Shown here: piece after piece, positions 24,110 through 32,372 of the stretch
Layout: each line of letters opens with the position of its first letter
Position numbering within the stretch: the stretch's first letter is position 1
Source of the DNA: WHSW01 sp963821025
Lineage (GTDB): Bacteria; Actinomycetota; Thermoleophilia; Solirubrobacterales; 70-9
Direction: 5' to 3'
DNA length: 64,000 nucleotides
Assembly (NCBI GenBank): GCA_963821025.1
Contig: CAWGCG010000005.1
Span: 434,001 to 498,000 of the forward strand
Position numbers and translations under genes: made by a program
Notes under the pieces: generated by a model
Seen by the model: the letters and a program-made list of their open reading frames with translations, nothing else
Databases searched by the model: none
Told to the model about the DNA's origin: nothing

Positions 24110-24637
24110 TCAGGCCTCGGTGGCCGGGGGCCGCAGCCCCGCGGCTAACGGACAACCGGAAGAGAGCCGGATACGCCACCAGCCGAAGAGCATCCCGAGG
24201 ATGCCCCATCGCGGGCGCGAGTGCCAGTGGCGGCATCCACGCTCGCCGATGTCCTCGTTTGAGACGCGCACCCAACGGTGGCGCTCGGGCTCGGCGATCA
24301 CGTGCTCGAGCAGGGTGCGGTTTGCCTCCTCGGCCTCGGCGCGTCGGGCGAGCTCGACCTGGGCGTCGTGCAGCCTCAAGGCGAGCGAATCGCGGGTCCG
24401 CTCGAGCTCTCCGGTGCTCAGAAGTCGCGGCCCGCCGACGGCCCCGATGCCCCACTCGATCTCGCGGCGGGGAGAGGCGGAGGCGAACAGCTCGCCGAGC
24501 CGGCGCTCGAGCGTGGCGATCTGGCGGCGCAGATCGTCGCGAGCGAGACGCTCGGCCGCCTCGGTGACGGCGCCGCCCGCAAGCGGCTCCGCCGAAGTCG
24601 GGGTGAGGGGCCGGGTCTGCTCGAGGGCTGCTGGCAT
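24110..24637 (-). CDS. soluble coiled-coil protein of unknown function
   Basis: A 175-residue protein from the ATG at 24637. Residues about 25-110 are a charged coiled coil (AAERLARDDLRRQIATLERRLGELF and RDSLALRLHDAQVELARRAEAEEANRTLLEHV). The C-terminus is distinctive and conserved-looking: HRWVRVSNEDIGERGC, then WHSRPRWGILGMLFGWWRIRLSSGCP, which could bind a metal or a membrane surface. No family name known to me. It is in the MMPL operon between the B3/4 gene and a membrane-protein gene. Confidence 0.65.
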   Translation of the reverse strand: MPAALEQTRPLTPTSAEPLAGGAVTEAAERLARDDLRRQIATLERRLGELFASASPRREIEWGIGAVGGPRLLSTGELERTRDSLALRLHDAQVELARRAEAEEANRTLLEHVIAEPERHRWVRVSNEDIGERGCRHWHSRPRWGILGMLFGWWRIRLSSGCPLAAGLRPPATEA

Positions 24638-24663
24638 TCCTATCCTTGCCGGAGCCGGCGATT

Positions 24664-25305
24664 CTACCCGCGAAGGATGTCCGCCGCCAGCCACAGGGCC
24701 TCCTCGACCGCGATCTCGGGTACGCCGCCGACCCGGATCGCCACCAGCGTCGTGCGCGAGGTCCGCGGCCGGACGCCGCGGCCGCTCGCGAGGGCGCCGA
24801 ACAGCAGCGCCACCGGGCGCACCTGGTCGGCGACCACCAAGGTGCCGTCGGGAAGCTCCCCCGGCCGGCCTTCGAGCCGCTCGGTTGACGCTGTCGGGCG
24901 GATTCCGAGTACGCCCTCGACCCGGTCGGCATCGAACGCACGCACCGCGACGCCGGACTCGACGATCGCGATCGTGAGCGCGTCGTCGAGCAGGCTGCGG
25001 CTGCGAAAACCGCCGTGCTGCATTCGCTCCAGCGCCAACTGCTCGACCGGGGTCGGCTGCTCGTCCGGGTCGAGGCCGATATGGCGAAAGAAGACCCGGT
25101 AGGCCCAGGGGATCGGTTGGTGGCGCAGGTTGATCGCCTGGGCACCCGAGAAGCGGTCAGACAGCGTGCGCAGCCGCTGCTTGACCGCGGCCGTCGAGCG
25201 CCCCGAGCCGGGCTCGACGGTCATCTGGGGCAGGGCCAGCCCGGGGAACTCGAGCCTCAGCTCGGGCGCGATCCAGCCGCTTTCGAGCGCGGCCCCGTCG
25301 CTCAC
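24664..25305 (-). CDS. B3/4 domain protein (PheT-like tRNA-binding domain)
   Basis: A 213-residue protein that matches the stand-alone B3/B4 domain family: YRVFFRHIGLDPDEQPTPVEQLALERM, then SLLDDALTIAIVESGVAVRAFDADRVEGVLGIR. The same fold edits mischarged tRNA in phenylalanyl-tRNA synthetase; stand-alone versions are probable trans-editing or tRNA-binding proteins. It overlaps the thioredoxin-like gene by ATGA. The substrate amino acid cannot be read. Confidence 0.75.
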   Translation of the reverse strand: MSDGAALESGWIAPELRLEFPGLALPQMTVEPGSGRSTAAVKQRLRTLSDRFSGAQAINLRHQPIPWAYRVFFRHIGLDPDEQPTPVEQLALERMQHGGFRSRSLLDDALTIAIVESGVAVRAFDADRVEGVLGIRPTASTERLEGRPGELPDGTLVVADQVRPVALLFGALASGRGVRPRTSRTTLVAIRVGGVPEIAVEEALWLAADILRG

Positions 25306-26006
25306 CGGTCGGCCTCCGCGCGCGCTCGCGACTCGCGCAGCAGCCGATCGATCTGAAACGTGAGCTGGTCCTCCGAGAGCTCATCGCTGCCCAGCTTCGC
25401 CCGGCTGAACAGGCCGCCCGGATAGGCGAAGGCGACCGTCGGGCAGACGCCGACCCGGTAGAGGTTGGAGACCGCCCCGTCGGCGTCGTAGCCGACCGGG
25501 ATCCGCCAGCCACGCTCGGCGACGACCCGGCGGGCCTCCTCGCGGTCATCGCGGACATTGATCGAGAGAAAGTTGACCCGACCGGAGAACCGGCGCGCGA
25601 CCCGGTCGAGCACATCCTGGGTGGGCAGGCACTCGGCGCCGCCGGTGAACCAGAACGAGAGCACCAGCGGCCGGTCGAACAGATCGCAAACGCGGATCAC
25701 CTGCTCGAGCTCGACCTCGCAGGCAGGCGTTCTGCGATCGGACGTCGGGCAAGGGTTGGCGGCGGTTTCGCAGTCGTCTTGAAAGACGTTCGCGTCGCCC
25801 TCGGTGGAGCCGAGCAGCGTGGGCACGGCGAACTCGGGCAAGGGCTCGCCGCGGTCGGTGTCGCTGGTGCCGAGAATGCCGTCGTCGCGAGTGCGCAACG
25901 TGTTCGCGGTCGCAATCACGATCAGGACGATGAAGGCGATCCCGACGAACAACGAGTAGCGGCTCGCCGGTCGGCGGGGGGCCGGGTCGGGATCGGCGTC
26001 GGTCAC
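25302..26006 (-). CDS. membrane-anchored thioredoxin-fold protein without CxxC
   Basis: A 234-residue protein with one N-terminal membrane anchor (YSLFVGIAFIVLIVIATANTL) and an outward TlpA/ResA-like domain: LPEFAVPTLLG, LVLSFWFTGGAECLPTQDVLDRVARRF, then NFLSINVRDDREEARRVVAERGWRIPVGYDADG and the cis-Pro motif GVCPTVAFAYP. Where TlpA has WCxxC this has GGAEC, a single cysteine, so it is not a standard dithiol oxidoreductase. Additional cysteines (DDCETAANPCP, PACEVE, RVCD) may form structural disulfides. Overlaps both neighbours by ATGA. Confidence 0.78.
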   Translation of the reverse strand: MTDADPDPAPRRPASRYSLFVGIAFIVLIVIATANTLRTRDDGILGTSDTDRGEPLPEFAVPTLLGSTEGDANVFQDDCETAANPCPTSDRRTPACEVELEQVIRVCDLFDRPLVLSFWFTGGAECLPTQDVLDRVARRFSGRVNFLSINVRDDREEARRVVAERGWRIPVGYDADGAVSNLYRVGVCPTVAFAYPGGLFSRAKLGSDELSEDQLTFQIDRLLRESRARAEADR

Positions 26007-28690
26007 CGCAGCGGACCCGGCGAGACGGGCCGCGAGGCCGAGCTCGACACCGGTGTCCGCCGGCCGAACGGGGCGAAGCCAGACTCGGCCCAGACCAGGG
26101 CTGCGGGCAGGATCACGAGGACGCCGACAAGCGCCACCGAAAGGTCGAGCACGGTGACGATGCCGAAGTCGCGCAGCATGCGGATGTCCGTGGCGATCAG
26201 CGCGGCGAAGCCCGCGATCGCGGTCACTCCGGAAGCCACCACCGCGGCGCCGGTGCGCGAATAGGCACGCCGCAGCGCCTCACCGACCGAAAGGTCAGCC
26301 CGGCGCTCCTCCTCGAAGCGGGCCGCGAGCAGGACGCTGAACTCGGTCGCGATCGCGATCACCAGCGCCCCGAGCGTCGCCGACATCGGGTTCAGCGGCA
26401 CCCCGACGAGCGCCAGCCCGAGCGCGGCCCAACCGGTGGCGAAGACGATCGGGATCAGCGGCACCAGCGCCCGGCGCAGGGACCGGTAGACGGCGAGCAG
26501 GGTCAGGGCAACCGCGAGCAGCCCCGCGACCGTGAGCAGATAGCGATTGCTCTCCAGCGCCGAGCTCGCGTCGCCGACCAGCACCGGCAGGCCGACGACC
26601 TCCGCGCTGACGCCGGCGGGCGGATCGTCCTCGGTCCCCGCCGGGTCGAGCTGCGCTCGGATCTCATCGACCAGCTGCTTTTGCTGATCGAACGGGATCA
26701 CCTTGATCCCGAAGGCGATCACCGCGGTCCCGCCGGGCTCGCCGGTCTCGGCTCCGCTGCTGATCACGGCCTGCGAGAAGTAGGGCGGCAGCAGCGAGAG
26801 CACCCGCCGCACTCGGGCTCGGGTCAGCCCCGAGCCGTCGGAGTCGAACAGGTCGGGAAGCGCGATCGACGGACAGAGGCTGGCCGTCTGCTCGAGGCAC
26901 GACTCGCTGGCGCCGCTGAACCCAGCCTGAGCCAACACCCGCCGCTTGTAGTCGCGCATCCAGGCGACCACCTCGGGGGCGGTGAGATCGGGGGCGCTCA
27001 CGGTGACGTCGACCTCGCCGACCACGCCGGTCGCGCGCTCGAGCTCATCGACGGCCTCGAGCTCGGGAAGGTCGGAGGGAACGAGCTCGCGGATGTCCGA
27101 GACGACCTCGGCCCGGGTGCCGACCGCCCAGCCGACGATCGCCACCGCCAGCCCCACCGCGAGCACCCTGCCGGGCGCCGCCACCGCCGCGCCGAGCGCC
27201 CACCTGCCCACCCCGCGCACCCGCGCCACAAGACGCGCGCGAACCTCACCGATCCGACCAAGCGCCCTGCGCCCTGCGACCTGGGCCCTGCGACCGGCCC
27301 CCGGCGACCCCCGACCTGCCCCCTGCCGGCCGCTGAGCGACAGAACCGCGAGCCCAACCGTGAGCGCCAGCGCGAACGCGAACGCGACCCCGGCCACCAG
27401 CAGCAGCCCGAAGCCGCGGACCATCGGGATCGGCGAGAGCACCAGCACGAGGAAGCCGGCGGCCGTCGCCAGCGCCGCCGTCGCGATCACCGGCCCACCG
27501 CGTGCGGCGGCCTCGATCGCCGCCCGGGCCGGTGAGACACCGCCCGAGCTCGCCTCGGCGAACCGCGCCTGGAACTGGATCGCGTAGTCCACCGCGAGCC
27601 CGATCAGGATCGGGAGCACCGCCAGCGAGGCCATCGTCAGCGAGCCGCCGAGGGCTGCGAAGAGGCCGAACACCGTCGCCGCCGCGGCGACGGCGATCGC
27701 CAACGGGAGCAGACGAAACGGCGGCCCGAACACCAGCCCCAGGGTCAGTGCCATCACCCCCAGCGCCGCCGCGAGGAGGACGAAGATCTCGCTCGAGATT
27801 TTCTCCGCAAGTCCCTCGACCAACGCCGGGACCCCGCTGACGACGTAGGTCGCGTCGCGGATCCGAAAGGCCGGGTCGGCGACCGCGTCACGAATCAGCG
27901 CTATCGCCTCCCGGCGCTCGGATTGGCTGAGATCGGGACGCAGCCGCACCGCGATCAGCGCCGAGTCCGCGCTCGGGAACAGATATGAGAAGCGCGATTT
28001 GGGCTGACCCGCGTCTTGGGGATCGAAAACCACCGATCGGACGAAGTTGGGGTCGTCGATCCGGGGCAGTCCGGTCTGCCCGTAGCGCACGGCGAGCGCG
28101 GACAGCTGGCGCTCGAACCGCGCCAGAACCCCCTCGGCCGCGGCTCGGGCGGCGGCCTGCTGCTCGATCCGGGTGAGACCCTGGCGCCGCGCCGTCAGCA
28201 GCGCCCGCGCCGCAGCGGCACGGGCCTCGCGCTGCGCAGCCCGCGACTGCTCGCCGAGCAGGTTCGAGGCCTGAGTCGCGAACTGGTTGAGGAAGGTCGC
28301 AGGCCCGAGGACCACCCGGGCGGGCTTCGACTGCGCCAGCGCTGCGCACGGCTCGGGCGCGGGCTGGCCGGCGATCACCTCGCCGCCGGGAGCGTTGCCG
28401 GACAGGCAGCCCTCGAGCGAGAGGAGCTTGCCGATCGTCGGGGTCAGCAGCAGCTGCTCGAGGTCGCCCTCGACCAGGACGGCGACCGCGTCATCGCCGA
28501 ACTCGCGCTTGAACGACTCGGTCCCGACGAAGGCGGCGGAGTCGTTGTCGACGAGCTGGTCGGTGCCGGCGTCCGGTTGCAGACGCAGCGCGAACACCGC
28601 CGCGATCACCGCGATCAGCGCGGCCGCGACGATCAACGCGACCGGACGCGCGACGCAGCGGCCCGCGATTCGCGCGAACACGTCTCTCAT
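26003..28690 (-). CDS. MMPL/RND-family exporter
   Basis: An 895-residue RND protein with the internal duplication of the family: a membrane helix, a large outer loop with coiled-coil content, then five helices, and the same again. SSD-type regions are visible around GLAVDYAIQFQARFAEA in the first half and ALVIAIATEFSVLLAARFEEE in the second. MMPL and hopanoid-type RND proteins move lipids to the outside. The ATG at 28690 follows a TAATCT box by 7 nt. A GC-rich minisatellite lies in the coding sequence after the first SSD half. It heads an operon of six genes; the Mkl/YrbE genes are just upstream. Confidence 0.88.
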   Translation of the reverse strand: MRDVFARIAGRCVARPVALIVAAALIAVIAAVFALRLQPDAGTDQLVDNDSAAFVGTESFKREFGDDAVAVLVEGDLEQLLLTPTIGKLLSLEGCLSGNAPGGEVIAGQPAPEPCAALAQSKPARVVLGPATFLNQFATQASNLLGEQSRAAQREARAAAARALLTARRQGLTRIEQQAAARAAAEGVLARFERQLSALAVRYGQTGLPRIDDPNFVRSVVFDPQDAGQPKSRFSYLFPSADSALIAVRLRPDLSQSERREAIALIRDAVADPAFRIRDATYVVSGVPALVEGLAEKISSEIFVLLAAALGVMALTLGLVFGPPFRLLPLAIAVAAAATVFGLFAALGGSLTMASLAVLPILIGLAVDYAIQFQARFAEASSGGVSPARAAIEAAARGGPVIATAALATAAGFLVLVLSPIPMVRGFGLLLVAGVAFAFALALTVGLAVLSLSGRQGAGRGSPGAGRRAQVAGRRALGRIGEVRARLVARVRGVGRWALGAAVAAPGRVLAVGLAVAIVGWAVGTRAEVVSDIRELVPSDLPELEAVDELERATGVVGEVDVTVSAPDLTAPEVVAWMRDYKRRVLAQAGFSGASESCLEQTASLCPSIALPDLFDSDGSGLTRARVRRVLSLLPPYFSQAVISSGAETGEPGGTAVIAFGIKVIPFDQQKQLVDEIRAQLDPAGTEDDPPAGVSAEVVGLPVLVGDASSALESNRYLLTVAGLLAVALTLLAVYRSLRRALVPLIPIVFATGWAALGLALVGVPLNPMSATLGALVIAIATEFSVLLAARFEEERRADLSVGEALRRAYSRTGAAVVASGVTAIAGFAALIATDIRMLRDFGIVTVLDLSVALVGVLVILPAALVWAESGFAPFGRRTPVSSSASRPVSPGPLR
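27264..27327. repeat. GC-rich minisatellite inside the MMPL gene
   Basis: About 64 bp of degenerate GCCCTGCGACC/GCCCCCGGCGACC units. In the MMPL frame (minus strand) it encodes a Gly/Arg/Ala stretch (GAGRGSPGAGRRAQVAGRRA) in the cytoplasmic loop between the two halves of the exporter, a tolerant place for an insertion. Confidence 0.6.
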
Positions 28691-28697
28691 CGGGGAG

Positions 28698-28703
28698 AGA
28701 TTA
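28698..28703 (-). promoter_or_regulatory. -10 box of a probable leaderless promoter (MMPL operon)
   Basis: On the minus strand TAATCT lies 7 nt before the ATG at 28690, and no Shine-Dalgarno is present. This would separate the MMPL operon from the Mkl/YrbE operon. Confidence 0.5.
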
Positions 28704-28744
28704 GGCGGGGGCGGCCGACGGAGATCCAAGGGCTGGGACACTCG

Positions 28745-28782
28745 GCCGGCGGCGGCGGACGCGAAGCCGAGCAGCCGCCGGG
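28745..28782. repeat. 38-nt palindromic element, copy D (intergenic)
   Basis: The 20-nt core GGCGGACGCGAAGCCGAGCA (28754-28773) matches the cores at 41594, 49858 and 51025 at 17 of 20 positions. The 9-nt arms GCCGGCGGC and GCCGCCGGG pair at 8 of 9 positions. It lies between the mkl stop and the MMPL promoter. Confidence 0.75.
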
Positions 28783-28787
28783 GTGAT

Positions 28788-29804
28788 TCAGTCCATCGCC
28801 AGCGGCCCCTTGGTCTGCGCGTTGAGGAACTGGGAGACGAACTCGTTCTCGGAGTTGAACAGCTCCTCCGAGGGGCCGGACTCGACGATCCGTCCCTTCC
28901 ACAGCACGGCGATGAAGTCGGCGATCCGTCTCGCGGTCCCGAGGTCGTGGCTGATCACCAGGTAGCAGCCGCCGTTTTCCTCGTGGACCTCGCGAATCAG
29001 CTCGCACAAGAGCGCCGTGCGCACCGGGTCAAGCCCTGAGTCGGGCTCATCGAACATGACGATGTCGGGGTCGAGGACGAGGGCGCGGGCGAAGCCGGCG
29101 CGCTTGCGCATCCCGCCGGAGAGCTCGTTCGGCATCTTGTCCATCGCCTCGGCGAGTCCGACCTCGCGCAGGCGCCGGTTGACGATCTCGCCGATCTCGT
29201 CCTCGCCCTTGTCGGTGTGCTGGCGCAGGGGAAAGGCAGTGTTGTCGAAGACATTCATCGAGCCGAACAGCGCCCCGTCCTGGAACAGCAGCCCGAACTT
29301 CTTGCGCATCTCGAAGAGCTCGTCGTCGCTCATGTTGGGAACCGACTCGCCGTGCACGAGCAGGTCGCCGGAGTCGGGATAGAGCAGGCCGACGATGTGC
29401 TTGATCAGGACGCTCTTGCCGGTCCCCGAGGGCCCGAGGACCATCGAGATCTGATCGTTGGGAAGGCCGAGGTTGAGCCCGTTGAGGATCCGGGTGCGGC
29501 CGAACTGCTTGACCACGTCGATCACCTCGATCGCGTCCTTGCCGCCGTGGTCGCGCTTCTCCCCTGTGTGCCAGCGGTAAGGGTTGGACTCCTTCGAGTC
29601 GACGCCTGGAATCGAGTAGTCGCGGTGCAGGTTGCCGAGCTCGGGGGCGGGCTCCTCGTAGCCACGGCCTGCCTCGTCGCGGTCGAGCTCGTCGGCGAAG
29701 CTCTCGTACTCGCGCTCCTGCGAGAGCTGCTCGTCGAGCGGCTGCTCCTCGGCGATCCGTTCGTCGATGCCCGGCTCTTCGTCGTGCGTGCGTTCCTCGG
29801 CCAA
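28788..29804 (-). CDS. Mkl/MlaF-type ABC ATPase with acidic N-terminal extension
   Basis: I start this at the TTG at 29804, which has GGAGGACGGG as Shine-Dalgarno and lies just after the permease stop; the frame is open further upstream into the permease but without homology. The 338-residue protein has an acidic, probably disordered extension (residues 1-90), then an ATPase: VLGPSGTGKSVLIKH, LFQDGALFGSMNVFDN, ELSGGMRKRAGFARAL, IVMFDEPDSGLDPV. This is the ATPase of Mce-type lipid transporters. The extension is unusual for the family. It follows two YrbE permease genes. Confidence 0.88.
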   Translation of the reverse strand: MAEERTHDEEPGIDERIAEEQPLDEQLSQEREYESFADELDRDEAGRGYEEPAPELGNLHRDYSIPGVDSKESNPYRWHTGEKRDHGGKDAIEVIDVVKQFGRTRILNGLNLGLPNDQISMVLGPSGTGKSVLIKHIVGLLYPDSGDLLVHGESVPNMSDDELFEMRKKFGLLFQDGALFGSMNVFDNTAFPLRQHTDKGEDEIGEIVNRRLREVGLAEAMDKMPNELSGGMRKRAGFARALVLDPDIVMFDEPDSGLDPVRTALLCELIREVHEENGGCYLVISHDLGTARRIADFIAVLWKGRIVESGPSEELFNSENEFVSQFLNAQTKGPLAMD

Positions 29805-29824
29805 GTCCCGTCCTCCGTCGCTTG

Positions 29825-30619
29825 TCAGCCGCCTATCGGCGCCCTCGGATTCGCTCCCCAGAAAACCAGCGTCCCCATCATCCCGATGATGTGAACCAAG
29901 ACAATGTTGAGGACCATCGACTTGGCCGTCGCCGTGCCCACGCCGACCGGACCGCCCGAGGCGGTGTATCCGTAATAGCAACCGACGAGAACGATCACGG
30001 TCGCCATGAACATGGCTTTGATCAGGCTGAATATGAGATCAGGCGGGTTCTGGAACATCCAGAAGATGAGGAAGTAACCGCCGGCCGAGACCTCGCCGAT
30101 CTGCTCGACCACCGCGAGGTAGCTGGCGAAGTAGCCGATCCCGATCGCCGCCAGGTACATGAACGGAAGCGTCATCCAGGCGCCGAGCAGCCGGGTGCCG
30201 CAAAGGAAGACCATCGGGTTGACCCCCATCACCTCGAGCGCGTCGATCTCGTCCGAGATCCGCATCGCGCCGAGCTCGGCGACGATCCCGGTGCCGACCT
30301 TGGCCGCCATCATGTAGCCGAACGCGTACGGGATCACCTCGCGCAGGTCACACCACGCCGCGAACACCCCCGCGTATGCCGGGGCGCCGACCGAACGGTT
30401 GAAGTACGCGCCCTCGATCCCGCATTGCAGCCCGAGGATGAAGACCAGCCCCCAGATCACGATCGTCGAGCCCAAGATCAGGATCCCGGCCTGGCGCAGG
30501 GCCTCGCCGAAGAAGCGCAGCACCCGCCCCGAGTAGACGATCCCCATCACCCGCACGCAGAAGCGAGCGATGTCCCCGAGCGAGGAGAGCCAGTCGCGCG
30601 GTACGGCGAGCCAGCCCAT
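29825..30619 (-). CDS. MlaE/YrbE-family permease (second)
   Basis: A 264-residue MlaE permease. Characteristic parts are FGEALRQAGILILGSTIVIW, AKVGTGIVAELGAMRISDEIDALEVMGVNPM (the coupling-helix region) and the C-terminal YYGYTASGGPVGVGTATAKSMVLNIV. With the first YrbE and the Mkl ATPase it forms the membrane core of a Mce-type lipid transporter. I use the ATG at 30619; the frame is open to 30697 but that part lies in a palindromic repeat. Confidence 0.88.
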   Translation of the reverse strand: MGWLAVPRDWLSSLGDIARFCVRVMGIVYSGRVLRFFGEALRQAGILILGSTIVIWGLVFILGLQCGIEGAYFNRSVGAPAYAGVFAAWCDLREVIPYAFGYMMAAKVGTGIVAELGAMRISDEIDALEVMGVNPMVFLCGTRLLGAWMTLPFMYLAAIGIGYFASYLAVVEQIGEVSAGGYFLIFWMFQNPPDLIFSLIKAMFMATVIVLVGCYYGYTASGGPVGVGTATAKSMVLNIVLVHIIGMMGTLVFWGANPRAPIGG

Positions 30620-30642
30620 CAGGGCGCCCTTCGGGCGCGGCA

Positions 30643-30712
30643 CTCGGCGCTCGCCACTCGGCGCTCGAGTGAGGCGCGGGCGAGCGGCGAGTGCCAAGTG
30701 GCGAGCGCCGAG
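30643..30712. repeat. 70-bp palindromic repeat between the two yrbE genes
   Basis: A perfect 16-bp inverted repeat, CTCGGCGCTCGCCACT at 30643-30658 with its complement at 30697-30712. Inside it, further CTCGGCGCTCG and GGCGAGTGCC units repeat in both orientations. It fills the gap between the first permease stop and the second permease start. Different sequence from the TGCCTAC elements but the same design (short units arranged as an imperfect palindrome in an intergenic gap). Confidence 0.7.
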
Positions 30713-30716
30713 ACGG

Positions 30717-31523
30717 TCACTTGATCACCGAGATTTCCGGATGCGTGGCGAGCAGCGTCTGCGTGAACACGTAGTTGAACGCGAACACGCCGAGGAAGGC
30801 GATTACCACGGCCTCGTTGACGGCGCGGCCCACCCCCTCGGCGCCTCCGGACGCATTCATCCCTTTGTAGGAGCAGACGATCGCGATGATCGCCCCGAAC
30901 AGCGTCGTCTTCAGGATCGAGCCCCAGAGGTCGGTGACCGAAGCGTTGTTGAACAGGGTCGCGAAGAAGCCGCCGAGCGGCTGGCCGTAGGCGAGCTCGG
31001 CGAACAGCCCGCCGGCGATCCCGAACAGCAGCGCGTAGATGTTGAGCAGGCCGGTGATCAGCATCAGCGCCAAGAACCGCGGGACGACCAGGTTCTTGAT
31101 CGGGTCGACTCCAAGCACCTGGAGGGCGTCGAGCTCCTCGCGGATCTTGCGGGCGCCGAGGTCCGCGGTGATCGCCGTGCCGGCGACACCGGCGACCACG
31201 ACAGCGGTCACGAAGGGGGCGAACTCTCGCACCGAGGCGAGGATGAAGAAGCCGCCGAGGCGATCGAGCGCGCCGAAGAGGCTGAGGAAGTTCGCTGCCT
31301 GAAGCCCGGGCGCCCCGAAGCCGAAGGCGACGGTGGAGATCAGCATCGGGAACCAGCAGAGCTGCAGCGCGAACAGGAACTGGCTGACGAACTCGCCGCC
31401 GTAGGGATAGGGCGGGCGAACGGTCGCGGTGATCGTCTTGCCGGTCAGGATCATCATGTTCCCGACCTGCTCGAACAGCGATTTTGCGGGCAGGAATGCC
31501 CTGTCAGCGACTGATCTGACCAT
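30717..31523 (-). CDS. MlaE/YrbE-family permease (first)
   Basis: A 268-residue MlaE permease, first gene of a yrbE-yrbE-mkl operon. It shows FVSQFLFALQLCWFPMLIST, then ADLGARKIREELDALQVLGVDPIKNLVVPRF (coupling helix) and CSYKGMNASGGAEGVGRAVNEAVVIAF. The ATG at 31523 follows GGAGGAGAAG. Mce systems normally have several MCE-domain proteins after the permeases; none are in this window, so they are encoded elsewhere or the MMPL/RND protein is the partner. Confidence 0.9.
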   Translation of the reverse strand: MVRSVADRAFLPAKSLFEQVGNMMILTGKTITATVRPPYPYGGEFVSQFLFALQLCWFPMLISTVAFGFGAPGLQAANFLSLFGALDRLGGFFILASVREFAPFVTAVVVAGVAGTAITADLGARKIREELDALQVLGVDPIKNLVVPRFLALMLITGLLNIYALLFGIAGGLFAELAYGQPLGGFFATLFNNASVTDLWGSILKTTLFGAIIAIVCSYKGMNASGGAEGVGRAVNEAVVIAFLGVFAFNYVFTQTLLATHPEISVIK

Positions 31524-31648
31524 CTTCTCCTCCGAACGCCGCTCCGCCGGCGCCGGGACCGAAGCCTATTCGATGGCCTCCCCCGCCGCCAACCATGACT
31601 CCGCGCCTGCCAAAGCGCCCGCCCCCGCGGTGGTATGTTCCGCGCGCC

Positions 31649-32350
31649 TTGGGGGAGGAGACCGCCACAAGCGCCCACCCGCCGCGACCCCGAGGACCGC
31701 GAGCGCGGTTCGTTGCCCTGGGAGCTGCCGCGGTGCTCGCTGCCGGGCCGGCCGCCTGCGGTGACGAGCCGCAGCGCCAAGACGCGAACGAGCCCTCGGG
31801 CAAGTTCCCGATCGAGGTCGCCGCGGCAAGGTTTCCGACCGATCAGCGTCTCGCGCAGACCAGTGACCTGCAACTCGAGATCGAGAACACGGGCGACGAG
31901 GCGCTCCCGAACCTGGCGATCACCATGTTCACCGGCGACCAGGCCGCCGGCGGACCGTTCTCGATCCGCTCCGACCAACCCGGGCTCGCCAACCCCAATC
32001 GCCCGGTGTGGATTCTCGAGAACGGCTTCCCCAAGCTGGCGGTCGCGGGCGAGGGGTTCAAGGCGCTGGATGAGGCACCCACGGCCGGCGCCTCGGCGGC
32101 CCAGACGAATACCTTCTCCTTCGGCCCGGTCGCCCCTGGCGACGGCCTCGACGTCGTCTGGCGACTGACCCCGGTGCAGCCCGGGACCTACGCCATCCAC
32201 TACGAACTGGCGGCGGGTCTGACCGGCAAGGCAACAGCGGTCACCGACGACGGGGACCCGGTCGAGGGCAAGTTCGTGGTCACGATCACCGACAAGCCGC
32301 CGGAGGTCCGGATCGACGACTCCGGCGGTGTTGTGATCCAGAACAACTGA
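31649..32350 (+). CDS. secreted lipoprotein with a conserved-repeat-like beta domain
   Basis: The start is uncertain. I choose the TTG at 31649, which lies 9 nt after a TATGTT box; an ATG at 31595 gives 18 more residues. The 233-residue product has an Arg-rich N-region, a hydrophobic stretch (FVALGAAAVLAAGPAAC) ending at a lipidated Cys, then a beta-rich domain (LQLEIENTGDEALPNLAITMF, and VWRLTPVQPGTYAIHYELAAGL) typical of Ig-like adhesion or CARDB-type modules. It precedes the sugar dehydrogenase genes by 22 bp and could be their surface partner; this is inference. Confidence 0.65.
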   Translation: MGEETATSAHPPRPRGPRARFVALGAAAVLAAGPAACGDEPQRQDANEPSGKFPIEVAAARFPTDQRLAQTSDLQLEIENTGDEALPNLAITMFTGDQAAGGPFSIRSDQPGLANPNRPVWILENGFPKLAVAGEGFKALDEAPTAGASAAQTNTFSFGPVAPGDGLDVVWRLTPVQPGTYAIHYELAAGLTGKATAVTDDGDPVEGKFVVTITDKPPEVRIDDSGGVVIQNN

Positions 32351-32372
32351 GCGATCGGTAACAATCCCTGAA

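Noticed and set aside
24579..24615. Possible fifth copy of the 38-nt palindrome in the coiled-coil protein gene
   Set aside because: The GC-rich tract has short complementary parts but does not contain the conserved core.
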